A stretch of DNA of 64,000 nucleotides from Rhizobiales bacterium IMCC20636. Its GTDB lineage: Bacteria > Pseudomonadota > Alphaproteobacteria > Rhizobiales > GCA-2746425. Of the stretch, positions 37,741 through 49,397 are shown one piece after another (the first letter of the stretch is position 1; each line of letters starts with the position of its first letter). Below the pieces are notes generated by a model, which was given only the letters and a program-made list of their open reading frames with translations, did no database searches and was not told the origin of the DNA. The position numbers and the translations under genes were made by a program. The DNA lies in the NCBI GenBank assembly GCA_016865015.1, contig CP018226.1:391001-455000 (forward strand). The letters run 5' to 3'.

Positions 37741-38895
37741 ATGCCGCAATCCATGCAAACGCGTTATCAACGCCTTGTTGACGACGGTACGATTGAACGT
37801 GACCCTGCACAGATTGCTCTCATTGAGAAGTTTTTCGCGCTGACAGAAGCGCTGAAGCAATACGAGCTTGCGTCCAAGAAGAGTTCGCTTGGTTGGCTGT
37901 TTGCAAAATCAGCGCCTAAAACCGCGCCGAAGGGCATCTACATCTGGGGTGGAGTCGGGCGCGGCAAAACGATGCTGATGGATCTGTTCTTCGAAGAATC
38001 TCCGATCCGACAGAAAAAGCGATTTCATTTTCATGCCTTCATGGCTGACGTGCATGAACGCATCCATGCGCAACGGGCCTTGATAAAGCAGTCCAGGACC
38101 AAGAATGGCGACCCGATCGTGCCGGTTGGCGATGCTTTGTCGCAGGATATGAAGCTTCTGTGTTTTGATGAATTCTATGTGGTGGATATTGCCGATGCGA
38201 TGATCCTGGGTCGGCTGTTCGAGCGGTTTTTTGAAAATGGCGTGACACTGGTGGCCACCTCGAATGTGAATCCGGACCAGCTTTATCCTGACGGTTTGAA
38301 CCGGCAATTGTTCCTGCCCTTCATCAGCTTGCTGAAAAGCAAGGTTGATGTGGTTGAGCTGGTGGCGCGGACGGATTTCCGTCTGGAAAAACTGAGCCAG
38401 GCGACGACGTATTTTGCGCCATTGGACAAGGCGGCCCGGGCTGGTCTGGATCAAGCATGGCTGGATCTGACAGGCAGCGATGCACCGGGCACTTCGGCCG
38501 AGATCGATATGAAAGGTCGCAAGATCATCATACCGTCCACGGCGCAGGGCGTGGCGCGGGCTTCTTTTGCCGATTTGTGCAACAAGCCGCTGGGCGCCGC
38601 AGATTATCTGGCCATTGCGCAGCTTTATCACAGTTTCATTGTGGAAGAGATTCCGCTTTTGACGCAGGGATCGGCCAATGCGGCCCGGCGTTTCATCAAT
38701 TTTATCGATGCGCTTTACATGTATCGGGTCAAGCTGATCGCCTCGGCTGCCGACACGCCGGATCGGCTCTATAGTGCAAAATCGGGGAATGAACTGTTTG
38801 CATTTGACCGAACCGCGTCACGTCTGATCGAGATGCAGTCAACCGAATATTTGGCCCAGCCACATGGAATGGTGGTGGATAAGGTGGTCACTTGA
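37741..38895 (+). CDS. zapE: Cell division protein ZapE (AFG1-like ATPase)
   Basis: P-loop ATPase of 384 residues that associates with the division ring in bacteria; the mitochondrial relative AFG1/LACE1 acts in protein quality control. Walker A is YIWGGVGRGKTMLMDLFF, Walker B and the following segment LLCFDEFYVVDIADAMILGR, and the sensor ATSNVNPDQLYPDGLNR. The length and C-terminal RRFINFIDALYMYRVKL segment are normal. It precedes mdh, a common arrangement in rhizobia. Confidence 0.95.
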   Translation: MPQSMQTRYQRLVDDGTIERDPAQIALIEKFFALTEALKQYELASKKSSLGWLFAKSAPKTAPKGIYIWGGVGRGKTMLMDLFFEESPIRQKKRFHFHAFMADVHERIHAQRALIKQSRTKNGDPIVPVGDALSQDMKLLCFDEFYVVDIADAMILGRLFERFFENGVTLVATSNVNPDQLYPDGLNRQLFLPFISLLKSKVDVVELVARTDFRLEKLSQATTYFAPLDKAARAGLDQAWLDLTGSDAPGTSAEIDMKGRKIIIPSTAQGVARASFADLCNKPLGAADYLAIAQLYHSFIVEEIPLLTQGSANAARRFINFIDALYMYRVKLIASAADTPDRLYSAKSGNELFAFDRTASRLIEMQSTEYLAQPHGMVVDKVVT

Positions 38896-39053
38896 GTGGT
38901 CAAAACTTGACGTATAGGGAAGCTGAACAAAGGATTTACCTGATTTCCATGATCGTGCGCTCAAACGCAGAAAAGGGCAGGTTTTCGCCGTTAGTTGACT
39001 TGTTCTTTGGCGGAAGTTGCGTTAGGCAAGGCGCGAAAACAAAAGCTAACTAA

Positions 39054-40064
<1,011 letters not shown>

Positions 40065-40100
40065 ACTTTGGCTCTGAGCACAATCAAGGAAGAGTGATCC

Positions 40101-41300
40101 ATGAATATCCATGAATATCAGGCCAAGGCGCTGCTGAAGGAATATGGTGCGCCGGTTGCCGATGGCGTGCCGATTTTTTCCGCTGATGAAGCAGAAGCTG
40201 CCGCACAGAAACTGGGTGGCCCGCTCTGGGTAGTCAAATCCCAGATCCATGCGGGGGGACGCGGCAAGGGCAAGTTCAAGGAACTTGGGCCGGATGCCAA
40301 GGGTGGTGTGAGGCTGTCATTCTCACTGGAAGATGTAGTGACGAACGCACGCGAAATGCTCGGCAACACGCTGGTCACGAAACAGACCGGCCGGGCTGGA
40401 AAGCAGGTCAATCGGCTTTACATCGAAGATGGTGCCGATATCGAGCGCGAATTGTACCTCTCGCTTCTGGTCAATCGCGAAACCGGGAAGATTTCTTTCG
40501 TTGCCTCAACTGAAGGCGGCATGGATATCGAAGCTGTGGCAGAAGAAACGCCAGAGAAAATTCACACGATTGATGTCGATTTTTCGGACGGCGTGACATT
40601 GGCAATTGCCAATAAGGTTTGTGACGCGCTGGAACTGGACGATGTGGCCCGTAAAGAAGGCCAATCCCTGTTTCCGCTGCTCTACAAGGCCTATGTCGAA
40701 AAGGATATGAGCCTGCTGGAGATCAATCCGCTGATCGTCATGAAAGATGGCCGGTTGCGGGTGCTGGATGCAAAAATGTCGTTCGATGGCAACGCGCTGT
40801 TCCGTCATGATGACGTGATGACGCTTCGCGATACGTCCGAGGAAGACGCAAAAGAAATCGAAGCTTCCAAATATGATCTGGCCTATGTGGCGCTGGATGG
40901 CGACATCGGCTGCATGGTCAATGGTGCCGGTCTGGCCATGGCAACCATGGACATCATCAAGCTTTACGGTTCCGAGCCTGCAAATTTCCTCGATGTCGGC
41001 GGCGGCGCAACCACTGAAAAAGTGACTGCAGCGTTCAAGATCATCACGGCTGATCCAAATGTGAAAGGTATTCTGGTGAATATCTTTGGCGGCATCATGC
41101 GCTGCGATGTGATTGCTGAAGGTGTTGTGACTGCTGTCCGGGATGTGGGTCTGCAAGTGCCGCTTGTTGTGCGCCTGGAAGGGACCAATGTGGAACGCGG
41201 CAAGGCCATCATCAATGAATCAGGCCTTAACGTCATCGCGGCAGACGATCTGGATGATGCTGCACAGAAGATTGTTAAAGCTGTGAAGGAGGGCGCGTAA
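40101..41300 (+). CDS. sucC: Succinyl-CoA synthetase subunit beta
   Basis: With SucD it converts succinyl-CoA to succinate with formation of ATP or GTP. The 399-residue protein opens [19 protein letters not shown], has the ATP-grasp fold ([18 protein letters not shown]), LLEINPLIV, and the C-terminal CoA-ligase segment [17 protein letters not shown]. It is directly joined to sucD: the sucC stop ends one base before the sucD ATG. Confidence 0.98.
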   Translation: MNIHEYQAKALLKEYGAPVADGVPIFSADEAEAAAQKLGGPLWVVKSQIHAGGRGKGKFKELGPDAKGGVRLSFSLEDVVTNAREMLGNTLVTKQTGRAGKQVNRLYIEDGADIERELYLSLLVNRETGKISFVASTEGGMDIEAVAEETPEKIHTIDVDFSDGVTLAIANKVCDALELDDVARKEGQSLFPLLYKAYVEKDMSLLEINPLIVMKDGRLRVLDAKMSFDGNALFRHDDVMTLRDTSEEDAKEIEASKYDLAYVALDGDIGCMVNGAGLAMATMDIIKLYGSEPANFLDVGGGATTEKVTAAFKIITADPNVKGILVNIFGGIMRCDVIAEGVVTAVRDVGLQVPLVVRLEGTNVERGKAIINESGLNVIAADDLDDAAQKIVKAVKEGA

Positions 41301-42221
41301 ATGTCCATACTTGTCGATAAATCCACGAAAATCATCGTCCAGGGCATGACCGGCAAAACCGGGACCTTCCACACTGAGCAGGCCCTAGCCTATCACGGTA
41401 CGCAGATGGTGGGCGGTATTCACCCCAAAAAGGGTGGCTCGACCTGGACTGCCGGCGAAGGCGCAGGACCTGCTGCGGGTAAGGAATTGCCAATTTTTGC
41501 AACGGTTGCTGAAGCCCGGGACGCAACCGGTGCCACTGCCTCTGTGATCTATGTGCCACCGGCGGGTGCCGCGGCTGCGATTATCGAGGCAATTGATGCC
41601 GAGATCGCTTTCATCACCTGTATTACCGAAGGCATTCCGGTGATTGACATGGTGAAGGTGAAAGATCATCTGGCAGGTTCGAAATCCCGCCTGCTTGGTC
41701 CCAACTGTCCGGGCATCATGACACCTGATGAATGCAAGATCGGCATCATGCCGGGCAACATCTTCAAAAAGGGCAATGTCGGCATCGTGTCACGGTCCGG
41801 TACGTTGACCTATGAAGCGGTGTTTCAGACAACCAATGAAAATCTGGGCCAGTCAACGGCAGTCGGCATTGGCGGCGATCCGGTCAAGGGTACGGAGTTC
41901 ATTGACGTGCTGGAAATGTTCCTGGCCGATGATGAAACCAAATCGATTATCATGATCGGTGAAATCGGCGGTTCTGCAGAAGAAGATGCGGCTCAGTTTC
42001 TGGCTGATGAAGCTAAAAAAGGGCGCTCGAAGCCAACAGTTGGATTCATTGCTGGTCGGACAGCACCTCCAGGCCGGACGATGGGCCATGCAGGGGCTGT
42101 GATTTCGGGTGGCAAGGGCGGCGCGGAAGACAAGATTGAAGCGCTGGAAGCTGCCGGCATCCGTGTTGCGCCTTCCCCGGCGAAGCTTGGCACGACCCTG
42201 GTTGAATTACTCAACGGATAA
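41301..42221 (+). CDS. sucD: Succinyl-CoA synthetase subunit alpha
   Basis: The alpha subunit carries the phospho-histidine used in catalysis. It has 306 residues. The opening is [20 protein letters not shown]; the CoA-binding fold contains [18 protein letters not shown] and [15 protein letters not shown]. The active histidine lies in [17 protein letters not shown] near residue 263. It follows sucC without a gap and is separated from sucA by about 120 bases with a hairpin. Confidence 0.98.
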   Translation: MSILVDKSTKIIVQGMTGKTGTFHTEQALAYHGTQMVGGIHPKKGGSTWTAGEGAGPAAGKELPIFATVAEARDATGATASVIYVPPAGAAAAIIEAIDAEIAFITCITEGIPVIDMVKVKDHLAGSKSRLLGPNCPGIMTPDECKIGIMPGNIFKKGNVGIVSRSGTLTYEAVFQTTNENLGQSTAVGIGGDPVKGTEFIDVLEMFLADDETKSIIMIGEIGGSAEEDAAQFLADEAKKGRSKPTVGFIAGRTAPPGRTMGHAGAVISGGKGGAEDKIEALEAAGIRVAPSPAKLGTTLVELLNG

Positions 42222-42244
42222 TCACCGATAACACAATCTTGGGT

Positions 42245-42268
42245 CGCCGCACTGTTGACGGTGCGGCG
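42245..42268 (+). other. Hairpin between sucD and sucA
   Basis: CGCCGCAC (42245-42252), loop TGTTGACG, and GTGCGGCG (42261-42268) form a perfect 8-bp GC-rich stem. No T-run follows, so it is not a typical intrinsic terminator. It may stabilise the sucCD message or mark a processing point between two parts of the cluster. Confidence 0.5.
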
Positions 42269-42342
42269 GCAAAAGAACACAGTAGAATCTGGGATCAAAG
42301 TAAAAAAGGCACGGGGGCGAGAGCTCACCGGGAAATTGCAAG

Positions 42343-45309
42343 ATGGCTCGTGAAGAGGCGAATGATATTTTTGCTGGGACGTCATTTCTGTATGGTGGGA
42401 ATGCGTCCTATATTGAAGAGATTTATGCCCAGTATCAGACCGACCCGAACTCGGTTGATGCGCAGTGGAAAGAGTTTTTTGCCAAGCTGAAGGATACGCC
42501 TCAGGATATTGAGGCCAATGCCCGAGGTGCTTCCTGGGAGCGCTCCGACTGGCCTGTGAAGGTCAATGGCGAATGGGTTTCCGCTATTGATGGCGATTGG
42601 AATGAAGTGCCGCCAGCAGCCGTGACCAAAGCCGTTGGCGAAAAGATCGTTGAAAAAGCCACTGCCGATGGTTCCGAACTGACCGATGCTCAGGTTCATA
42701 GTGCGACACGGGATTCGGTGCGCGCCATCATGATGATCCGTGCCTACCGGATGCGTGGCCATCTTCATGCCAATCTGGATCCGCTGGGTCTGGCCGAAGA
42801 ACGCGATCATGAAGAGCTGCACCCGTCCTCATATGGCTTCAGTGAAGCTGATTATGACCGGCAGATTTTTCTGGATCATGTGCTTGGACTAGAGTTTGCA
42901 ACCATTCCGGAAATGCTGGAAATCTTGCGCCGTACCTATTGCTCCACCATGGCTGTGGAGTTCATGCATATTTCCGATCCGGAAGAAAAAGGCTGGATAC
43001 AGGAACGGATTGAAGGCCCCGACAAACAGGTTTCCTTTACGCCGGAAGGCAAGAAGGCGATCTTCAACAAGCTGGTTGAAGCCGAAGGCTTTGAGAAGTT
43101 CATTGACGTCAAATATACCGGTACGAAACGCTTTGGTCTGGATGGTGGTGAATCTCTGGTTCCCGCTCTCGAACAGATCATCAAGCGCGGCGGTCAATTG
43201 GGCGTCAAGGAAATCGTTCTTGGCATGGCCCATCGTGGCCGCCTGAATGTCCTGTCCCAGGTGATGGCCAAACCGCACCGTGCCATCTTTCATGAATTCA
43301 AGGGCGGCTCATTCGCCCCCGAAGATGTGGAAGGCTCCGGCGATGTGAAATATCATCTGGGTGCATCTTCGGATCGTGAATTTGATGACAATAATGTGCA
43401 TCTGTCACTGACAGCAAACCCGTCTCATCTGGAAATCGTCGATCCTGTGGTGCTTGGCAAATCACGCGCCAAACAGGACGCGGTCTATCAAGGTGATCGC
43501 AAGGCTGTGCTGCCTTTGCTGCTGCATGGTGATGCTGCCTTTGCCGGTCAGGGTGTGATTGCGGAATGCTTTGGACTGTCGGGCCTGAAAGGGCATCGTA
43601 CCGGCGGTTCGATCCATTTCATCATCAACAACCAGATCGGTTTCACAACCGATCCACGCCTCTCCCGGTCTTCGCCCTATCCATCTGATGTGGCCAAGAT
43701 GATTGAAGCACCGATCTTTCATGTCAACGGGGATGATCCGGAGGCTGTGGTCTATGCTGCCAAGGTTGCGATCGAGTTTCGCCAGAAATTTGGCAAGCCG
43801 GTGGTCATCGACATGTTCTGCTATCGCCGTTTTGGCCATAATGAAGGTGATGAGCCGGCCTTCACGCAGCCGATCATGTACAAGAAGATCCGCAGCCATC
43901 CGACCACGTTGGAGATTTATGGTGAGAAGCTGATCGACGAGGGGCTGCTCTCGCAAGCCGAACTGGATGACCAGAAAGCGTCCTGGCGGGCCCATCTTGA
44001 TAATGAATTCGAGATCGGCAATTCCTTCAAGCCCAACAAGGCCGACTGGCTGGATGGTGCATGGTCTGGCCTGAGCCGTGCTGACAGTACAGATGAAAAA
44101 CGCGTTGGCAAGACCGGTAAGGAGGTGGAATTCCTGCGGGATATTGGTCAGAAACTTGCTGCCGTTCCCGATGATTTCCATATCCACAAGACCATTCAGC
44201 GGTTCATGAACAACCGCGCCAAGATGATGGAAACCGGAACCGGAATTGACTGGGCGATGGCGGAAGCCATGGCTTTCGGCACTTTAGCGCAGGAGGGGCA
44301 TCCGATCCGTCTGTCCGGCCAGGATTGTGAGCGCGGGACATTTTCTCAGCGCCATTCAGTGCTGTATGATCAGGAAACCGAAGAGCGCTATATTCCGCTC
44401 AATCATATTTCCGATGATCAGGCCCAATATGATGTGATCAACTCGATGCTGTCTGAAGAGGCTGTGCTGGCTTACGAATATGGATATTCGCTGGCTGAGC
44501 CAAATGGCCTGACACTGTGGGAAGCCCAGTTTGGCGATTTCGTCAATGGTGCACAGGTCGTGATTGATCAGTTCCTGTCTGCTGGCGAACGCAAATGGTT
44601 GCGTATGTCCGGATTGGTGATGCTCTTGCCTCATGGCTATGAAGGCCAGGGGCCCGAGCATTCATCCGCGCGTCCGGAACGGTTTTTGCAAGCCTGTGCC
44701 GAAGATAATATGCAAGTGGCGAATTGCACGACACCAGCCAATTATTTTCATATTCTGAGACGTCAGTTGAAGCGGAATTTCCGCAAACCATTGATCCTGA
44801 TGACTCCCAAATCCCTGTTACGTCACAAGCGCGCACAATCGACTTTGGAAGAAATGGGTCCGAATTCCGCGTTTCACCGCCTGTTGTGGGATGACGCAGA
44901 ATATCTGCCTGACGAAAAAATCAAGCTGGCCGCTGATGACAAGATCCGTCGCGTGGTGATGTGTACCGGCAAGGTCTATTACGACCTTTATGAGGAACGC
45001 GAAAGCCGGGGCATCAATGATGTCTATCTGTTGCGGCTGGAGCAGCTCTATCCGTTCCCGGCGAAAGCGCTGGTCGCCGAATTGTCAAGGTTCAAATCGG
45101 CCGAGATGGTGTGGTGTCAGGAAGAGCCGAAGAATCAGGGCGCATGGAGTTTTGCGGAAAGCTATATTGAATGGGTTCTGAACCATATCAATGCGGCGTG
45201 CCTGCGTCCTATCTACGTCGGACGTGCGGCTTCTGCGGCAACCGCTACCGGGCTGATGTCCACTCATCTGGCACAACGGGCCGAATTCCTTGATCAGGCG
45301 CTTTCCTGA
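42343..45309 (+). CDS. sucA: 2-oxoglutarate dehydrogenase E1 component
   Basis: Thiamine-diphosphate enzyme that decarboxylates 2-oxoglutarate and transfers the succinyl group to the E2 lipoyl arm. It has 988 residues. The N-terminal segment FLYGGNASYIEEIYAQYQ binds the complex core. The thiamine fold contains EIVLGMAHRGRLNVL, LTANPSHLEIVDPVVLGK and CYRRFGHNEGDEPAFTQP. The second half has QDCERGTFSQRHSVLYDQ and LLPHGYEGQGPEHSSARPER. All expected blocks are present. It is followed by sucB after 68 bases. Confidence 0.98.
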   Translation: MAREEANDIFAGTSFLYGGNASYIEEIYAQYQTDPNSVDAQWKEFFAKLKDTPQDIEANARGASWERSDWPVKVNGEWVSAIDGDWNEVPPAAVTKAVGEKIVEKATADGSELTDAQVHSATRDSVRAIMMIRAYRMRGHLHANLDPLGLAEERDHEELHPSSYGFSEADYDRQIFLDHVLGLEFATIPEMLEILRRTYCSTMAVEFMHISDPEEKGWIQERIEGPDKQVSFTPEGKKAIFNKLVEAEGFEKFIDVKYTGTKRFGLDGGESLVPALEQIIKRGGQLGVKEIVLGMAHRGRLNVLSQVMAKPHRAIFHEFKGGSFAPEDVEGSGDVKYHLGASSDREFDDNNVHLSLTANPSHLEIVDPVVLGKSRAKQDAVYQGDRKAVLPLLLHGDAAFAGQGVIAECFGLSGLKGHRTGGSIHFIINNQIGFTTDPRLSRSSPYPSDVAKMIEAPIFHVNGDDPEAVVYAAKVAIEFRQKFGKPVVIDMFCYRRFGHNEGDEPAFTQPIMYKKIRSHPTTLEIYGEKLIDEGLLSQAELDDQKASWRAHLDNEFEIGNSFKPNKADWLDGAWSGLSRADSTDEKRVGKTGKEVEFLRDIGQKLAAVPDDFHIHKTIQRFMNNRAKMMETGTGIDWAMAEAMAFGTLAQEGHPIRLSGQDCERGTFSQRHSVLYDQETEERYIPLNHISDDQAQYDVINSMLSEEAVLAYEYGYSLAEPNGLTLWEAQFGDFVNGAQVVIDQFLSAGERKWLRMSGLVMLLPHGYEGQGPEHSSARPERFLQACAEDNMQVANCTTPANYFHILRRQLKRNFRKPLILMTPKSLLRHKRAQSTLEEMGPNSAFHRLLWDDAEYLPDEKIKLAADDKIRRVVMCTGKVYYDLYEERESRGINDVYLLRLEQLYPFPAKALVAELSRFKSAEMVWCQEEPKNQGAWSFAESYIEWVLNHINAACLRPIYVGRAASAATATGLMSTHLAQRAEFLDQALS

Positions 45310-45377
45310 TCCAGCAAGTTTTGAACCCATGGGGCCTGATCCTCTAACATATTGATGCAAGCGAAAGAGTTCTAACA

Positions 45378-46661
45378 ATGGCAACTGAAATTCGCGTCCC
45401 GACTCTGGGCGAATCTGTCACCGAAGCCACTATTGGTCAGTGGTACAAAAAAGTTGGCGATGCGGTGAAGACCGATGAGCCATTGGTGGAACTGGAAACC
45501 GATAAGGTGACGGTGGAAGTTCCTGCTCCCAGCGCAGGTGTTCTCAGTGAGATTCTTGCCCAGGAAGGCGAAACAGTTGAAGTTGGCGCATTGCTGGCGG
45601 CTCTGGATGCTGGTGCTGCAGCTGGCACATCAAGCCAGGCTGCTCCCGAAACCAAGACTGAATCAACACCTGAGGCTGCACCTGCTCCCGAGGTTCGTGC
45701 TTCTGCGATGCCGGCTTCGCCTGCTGCCGCCAAGAAGATGGCTGAGCATGATCTGACTGCAGATGATGTTGACGGGTCAGGCAAACGCGGCCAGATCCTG
45801 AAAGAAGATGTCATGGCATCCCTTGATCAGGGAATTGCTGAGGCCATGGCAGCACCTGCTGCTGCGCCAGAGCCTGCAACTGCACCAACTCCAGCAGCGG
45901 TTGCTCCGGCTGCGGCAGCGCCTGCTCCGGTCCCTGCGGCACCACGCTCAGCTGACACTGACGACCGCGAAGAGCGGGTGCGGATGACCAAACTGCGTCA
46001 GACCATTGCACGCCGTTTGAAGGACGCACAGAATTCAGCAGCGATGCTGACGACCTTCAATGAAGTCGACATGACCAATATCATGGCGCTGCGCAAGGAC
46101 TACAAGGAGCTGTTTGAGAAGAAGCACGGTGTGAAGCTTGGCTTCATGGGCTTCTTTGCAAAAGCTGTCATTCAGGCTTTAAAAGATGTTCCGTCCGTGA
46201 ATGCGGAAATTGACGGCACGGATATTATTTACAAGAACTACTACCATATTGGTGTTGCCGTGGGCACGGAGAAGGGCCTCGTGGTCCCGGTTGTCAAGGA
46301 AGCCGACACGCTGTCGATTGCCGAGATTGAAAAAACCATTGGTGCCTATGGCAAGAAAGCGCGGGACGGGCAATTGTCCATCGCCGACATGCAGGGCGGA
46401 ACATTCACCATTTCCAATGGTGGCGTCTATGGCTCCCTGATGTCGACCCCGATCCTGAATGCACCGCAATCGGGTATTCTTGGCATGCACAAAATACAGG
46501 AGCGGCCGATGGCCGTCGGTGGCGAGGTCAAGATCCGCCCGATGATGTATCTGGCCATGTCCTACGATCACCGCATTGTTGATGGCAAGGAAGCCGTCAC
46601 ATTCCTGGTCCGTGTCAAGGAAGCGATCGAAGATCCACAACGTCTCGTTCTGGATCTGTAG
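45378..46661 (+). CDS. sucB: 2-oxoglutarate dehydrogenase E2 (dihydrolipoyl succinyltransferase)
   Basis: E2 core of the 2-oxoglutarate dehydrogenase complex, 427 residues. One lipoyl domain (about 1-75) has the lipoylated lysine in [15 protein letters not shown]. An alanine/proline-rich linker follows, then the subunit-binding domain ([20 protein letters not shown]), a second linker with repeated A and P, and the catalytic domain from about 200, ending [18 protein letters not shown] with the active histidine. The start [20 protein letters not shown] is standard. Confidence 0.98.
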   Translation: MATEIRVPTLGESVTEATIGQWYKKVGDAVKTDEPLVELETDKVTVEVPAPSAGVLSEILAQEGETVEVGALLAALDAGAAAGTSSQAAPETKTESTPEAAPAPEVRASAMPASPAAAKKMAEHDLTADDVDGSGKRGQILKEDVMASLDQGIAEAMAAPAAAPEPATAPTPAAVAPAAAAPAPVPAAPRSADTDDREERVRMTKLRQTIARRLKDAQNSAAMLTTFNEVDMTNIMALRKDYKELFEKKHGVKLGFMGFFAKAVIQALKDVPSVNAEIDGTDIIYKNYYHIGVAVGTEKGLVVPVVKEADTLSIAEIEKTIGAYGKKARDGQLSIADMQGGTFTISNGGVYGSLMSTPILNAPQSGILGMHKIQERPMAVGGEVKIRPMMYLAMSYDHRIVDGKEAVTFLVRVKEAIEDPQRLVLDL

Positions 46662-46672
46662 GAAGGCGTCAG

Positions 46673-47425
46673 TTGGCTATGGCTGGTCTTGTTCTTGTCA
46701 CAGGCGGCAGTCGCGGCATTGGTGCAGCTGTTGCCATTGGCGCTGCCAAAGCTGGATATGATGTCTGCCTGACCTACCGTGCAGATGCGGCGGCGGCTGC
46801 ATCTGTTGTGGCGAAAATCGAGGCTGAGTCCTGTCGCGGGCTCGCCATCCAGGCTGATGTCAGCATTGCCGCTGATGCGGACAAGGTGTTCGCGCAGATT
46901 GATCAGTGGGGCCGTCCACTGTCTGTGCTTGTTAATAATGCCGGCATTGTCGATGCGCGGTCACCTCTCTCCCGGATGAGTACAGAGCGGATTGAACGCA
47001 TGATGAGCGTCAATGTGGTTGGCTCGATGATCTATGCCAGAGAAGCCATCAAGCGGATGTCACTGGAGATCGGCGGTGCCGGTGGCTCCATTGTCAATGT
47101 GTCTTCTGTTGCTGCAAGGCTGGGCAGTCCCAATCTCTATGTGGATTATGCCGCGTCCAAAGGTGCCATCGATACACTGACCAAGGGCCTTGCGCTTGAA
47201 CTGGCGGAATTCGGAATTCGCGTGAATGCTGTGCGCCCGGGGATCATTGACACCGAAATTCACGCCAGTGGCGGTGAAACCGACAGGGTGGCGCAGATTC
47301 GCAGCGCGGTACCAATGAAACGTGAAGGAACGGCCGAAGAAGTGGCCGATGCAATTTTATATCTGATTTCTCCAAAAGCATCCTATGTGACAGGTGCAAT
47401 TCTGGATGTCTCTGGCGGGCGGTAG
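46673..47425 (+). CDS. SDR-family oxidoreductase in the suc cluster
   Basis: Short-chain dehydrogenase of 250 residues with the NAD(P) motif VTGGSRGIG, the LVNNAGI block, the catalytic Ser in VNVSSVAARLGS, and YxxxK as YAASKGAIDTL, all intact. AGGAAGG lies six bases before a TTG at 46673 and twelve before an ATG at 46679; either may be the start. The substrate is unknown; the sequence resembles FabG-like and glucose dehydrogenase-like members. An SDR between sucB and lpdA is also found in rhizobia, which suggests it is not a recent arrival, though its link to the complex is unclear. Confidence 0.88.
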   Translation: MAMAGLVLVTGGSRGIGAAVAIGAAKAGYDVCLTYRADAAAAASVVAKIEAESCRGLAIQADVSIAADADKVFAQIDQWGRPLSVLVNNAGIVDARSPLSRMSTERIERMMSVNVVGSMIYAREAIKRMSLEIGGAGGSIVNVSSVAARLGSPNLYVDYAASKGAIDTLTKGLALELAEFGIRVNAVRPGIIDTEIHASGGETDRVAQIRSAVPMKREGTAEEVADAILYLISPKASYVTGAILDVSGGR

Positions 47426-47446
47426 CCCAACCATAAGGAACGAACC

Positions 47447-48859
47447 ATGGCTGACCAATATGATCTCGTTGTAATCGGAAGCGGACCTGGAGGTTACGTC
47501 TGTGCGATCAAGGCGTCACAGCTTGGATTGAAGACTGCTGTGATTGAAAAGCGTGCGACCTTTGGTGGTACCTGTCTGAATATTGGCTGTATTCCTTCCA
47601 AGGCATTGCTTCATGCGTCAGAAGTCCTGTCCGAAACCGACCACAAGCTGAAGACCTTGGGCATTGATGTGGGAGATGCACAGCTCAACCTGCCGCAGAT
47701 GATGGTTCACAAGGACGAGACAGTGAAGTCCAATGTGGATGGTGTGGCGTTTCTGTTCAAAAAGAACAAGATCGACACGTTCCGCGGTGAAGGCCGGATT
47801 TTGGCGGCCGGAGAAGTTGAAGTCACTGGCGATGATGGTGCGGTGCAAGTGGTTGCGGCCAAGAATATTGTGGTTGCGACCGGTTCCGACGTGGCCGGTA
47901 TTCCGGGCATTGATATCGAGTTTGATGAAAAGATTATCGTTTCATCAACTGGCGCGCTGGAGCTGGAAAAAGTACCAGATCATCTGGTTGTTGTCGGCGG
48001 CGGGGTGATTGGGCTGGAACTTGGGTCGGTCTGGAGCCGCCTTGGATCCAAAGTGACTGTCATTGAATATATGGACAAGATTCTTGGCGCTATGGATGCC
48101 GATGTCTCCAAGCAGTTCCAGCGCATGCTGGTCAAGCAGGGGCTTCAGTTGAAGCTGTCGTCAAAAGTGACCGGTGTCGAATCCACCGACAAGGGTGCGC
48201 AGGTGACCTATGAGCCGGTTGCTGGCGGCGATGCTGTTACGGTGGATGCTGATGTGGTGCTGATCGCCACTGGCCGTCGCCCCTATACCGATTCGCTTGG
48301 CCTGGAATCCATTGGCGTCAAGCTGGACCGACTGGGACGGGTTGAAGTCGACGGGCATTTCCGGACCAATATTGACGGCGTCTATGCCCTTGGTGATGTG
48401 ATTGCCGGTCCGATGCTGGCCCACAAGGCTGAGGATGAGGGCATGGCGGTGGCCGAGATTCTGGCGGGGCAGGCCGGTCATGTGAATTATGATGTCATTC
48501 CGAGCGTGGTTTATACAGCACCGGAAGTTGCCTCTGTCGGCAAGACGGAAGAGGAACTGAAGGCGGCCGGCATCGAATACAAGGTTGGCAAATTTCCGTT
48601 TTCTGCCAATGGCCGCGCGCGTGCCATGCTGGCTACGGACGGATTTGTCAAGATACTGGCGGACAAGACGACCGACCGGGTGCTGGGAGTCCATATTGTC
48701 GGGCACAGCGCCGGTGAGATGATCCATGAGGCGGCTGTTCTGATGGAATTTGGTGGCTCATCGGAAGATCTGGGCCGCATCTGTCATGCGCATCCAACCT
48801 TGTCGGAAACCGTGCGTGAAGCTGCGTTGGCAACATTTTCCAAACCTATTCACATGTAG
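47447..48859 (+). CDS. lpdA: Dihydrolipoyl dehydrogenase (E3)
   Basis: Flavoprotein that reoxidises the lipoyl group of E2 with NAD+. It has 470 residues. The FAD fold starts YDLVVIGSGPGGYVCAIKAS; redox cysteines are C43 and C48 in GGTCLNIGCIPSKALL. The NAD fold is VVVGGGVIGLELGSVW, and the C-terminal HAHPTLSETVREA contains the catalytic His-Glu pair. It completes the 2-oxoglutarate dehydrogenase gene set. Confidence 0.98.
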   Translation: MADQYDLVVIGSGPGGYVCAIKASQLGLKTAVIEKRATFGGTCLNIGCIPSKALLHASEVLSETDHKLKTLGIDVGDAQLNLPQMMVHKDETVKSNVDGVAFLFKKNKIDTFRGEGRILAAGEVEVTGDDGAVQVVAAKNIVVATGSDVAGIPGIDIEFDEKIIVSSTGALELEKVPDHLVVVGGGVIGLELGSVWSRLGSKVTVIEYMDKILGAMDADVSKQFQRMLVKQGLQLKLSSKVTGVESTDKGAQVTYEPVAGGDAVTVDADVVLIATGRRPYTDSLGLESIGVKLDRLGRVEVDGHFRTNIDGVYALGDVIAGPMLAHKAEDEGMAVAEILAGQAGHVNYDVIPSVVYTAPEVASVGKTEEELKAAGIEYKVGKFPFSANGRARAMLATDGFVKILADKTTDRVLGVHIVGHSAGEMIHEAAVLMEFGGSSEDLGRICHAHPTLSETVREAALATFSKPIHM

Positions 48860-48910
48860 CTGCCAGTTTAAGCAATTTGCGCTGCGTATCGCGTATGTTA
48901 TGAGCCGGAA

Positions 48911-49336
48911 ATGGAACAGTTCCCGATCTCCGGCTCAAACTATATTACCGAAGCTGACCTGACCGAGCAATTTGTGCGCGCGTCGGGTCCGGGCGGGCAG
49001 AATGTCAACAAGGTTTCGACCGCCGTTCTGTTGCGGTTTGATTTGAAAAACTGTGAGACGCTGAGTGCCTACATAAAGACCAAAGCCGCGGAACTTGCTG
49101 GCAGTCGGCTGACGAAATCCGGCGAAATTATTATCCAGGCCGAGCGGTTCCGCACACAGGATTTGAATCGGGAGGATGCCCGCAACCGGCTTCTGCGCCT
49201 GCTGAAACAGGCCAGTGAACGCCCCAAACTTCGCAAGCCGACACGACCGACACTTGCGTCCAAGAGACGTCGTCTTGAAAAGAAAACCCAGCGCGGTTCC
49301 ACCAAACAGAATCGCAAACGGCCTAATCTCGATTGA
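48911..49336 (+). CDS. arfB: Peptidyl-tRNA hydrolase ArfB (ICT1-like ribosome rescue factor)
   Basis: Codon-independent release factor that frees ribosomes stalled without a stop codon. The 141-residue protein has the GGQ motif at residues 28-30 in ASGPGGQNVNKVSTAVLLRF. Its tail from about 100 onwards is strongly basic (R/K-rich), the part that enters the empty mRNA channel. Length and architecture are normal for the family. Confidence 0.96.
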   Translation: MEQFPISGSNYITEADLTEQFVRASGPGGQNVNKVSTAVLLRFDLKNCETLSAYIKTKAAELAGSRLTKSGEIIIQAERFRTQDLNREDARNRLLRLLKQASERPKLRKPTRPTLASKRRRLEKKTQRGSTKQNRKRPNLD

Positions 49337-49397
49337 GGGCTTGTCTTCTGTCTACGAATCCGGCCATTTGATAGCTCTCTTTCACAGGAACTCATTC

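Noticed and set aside
43462..44187. Minus-strand open frame of 241 codons within sucA
   Set aside because: Opposite highly conserved thiamine-binding blocks of sucA; translation is not protein-like.
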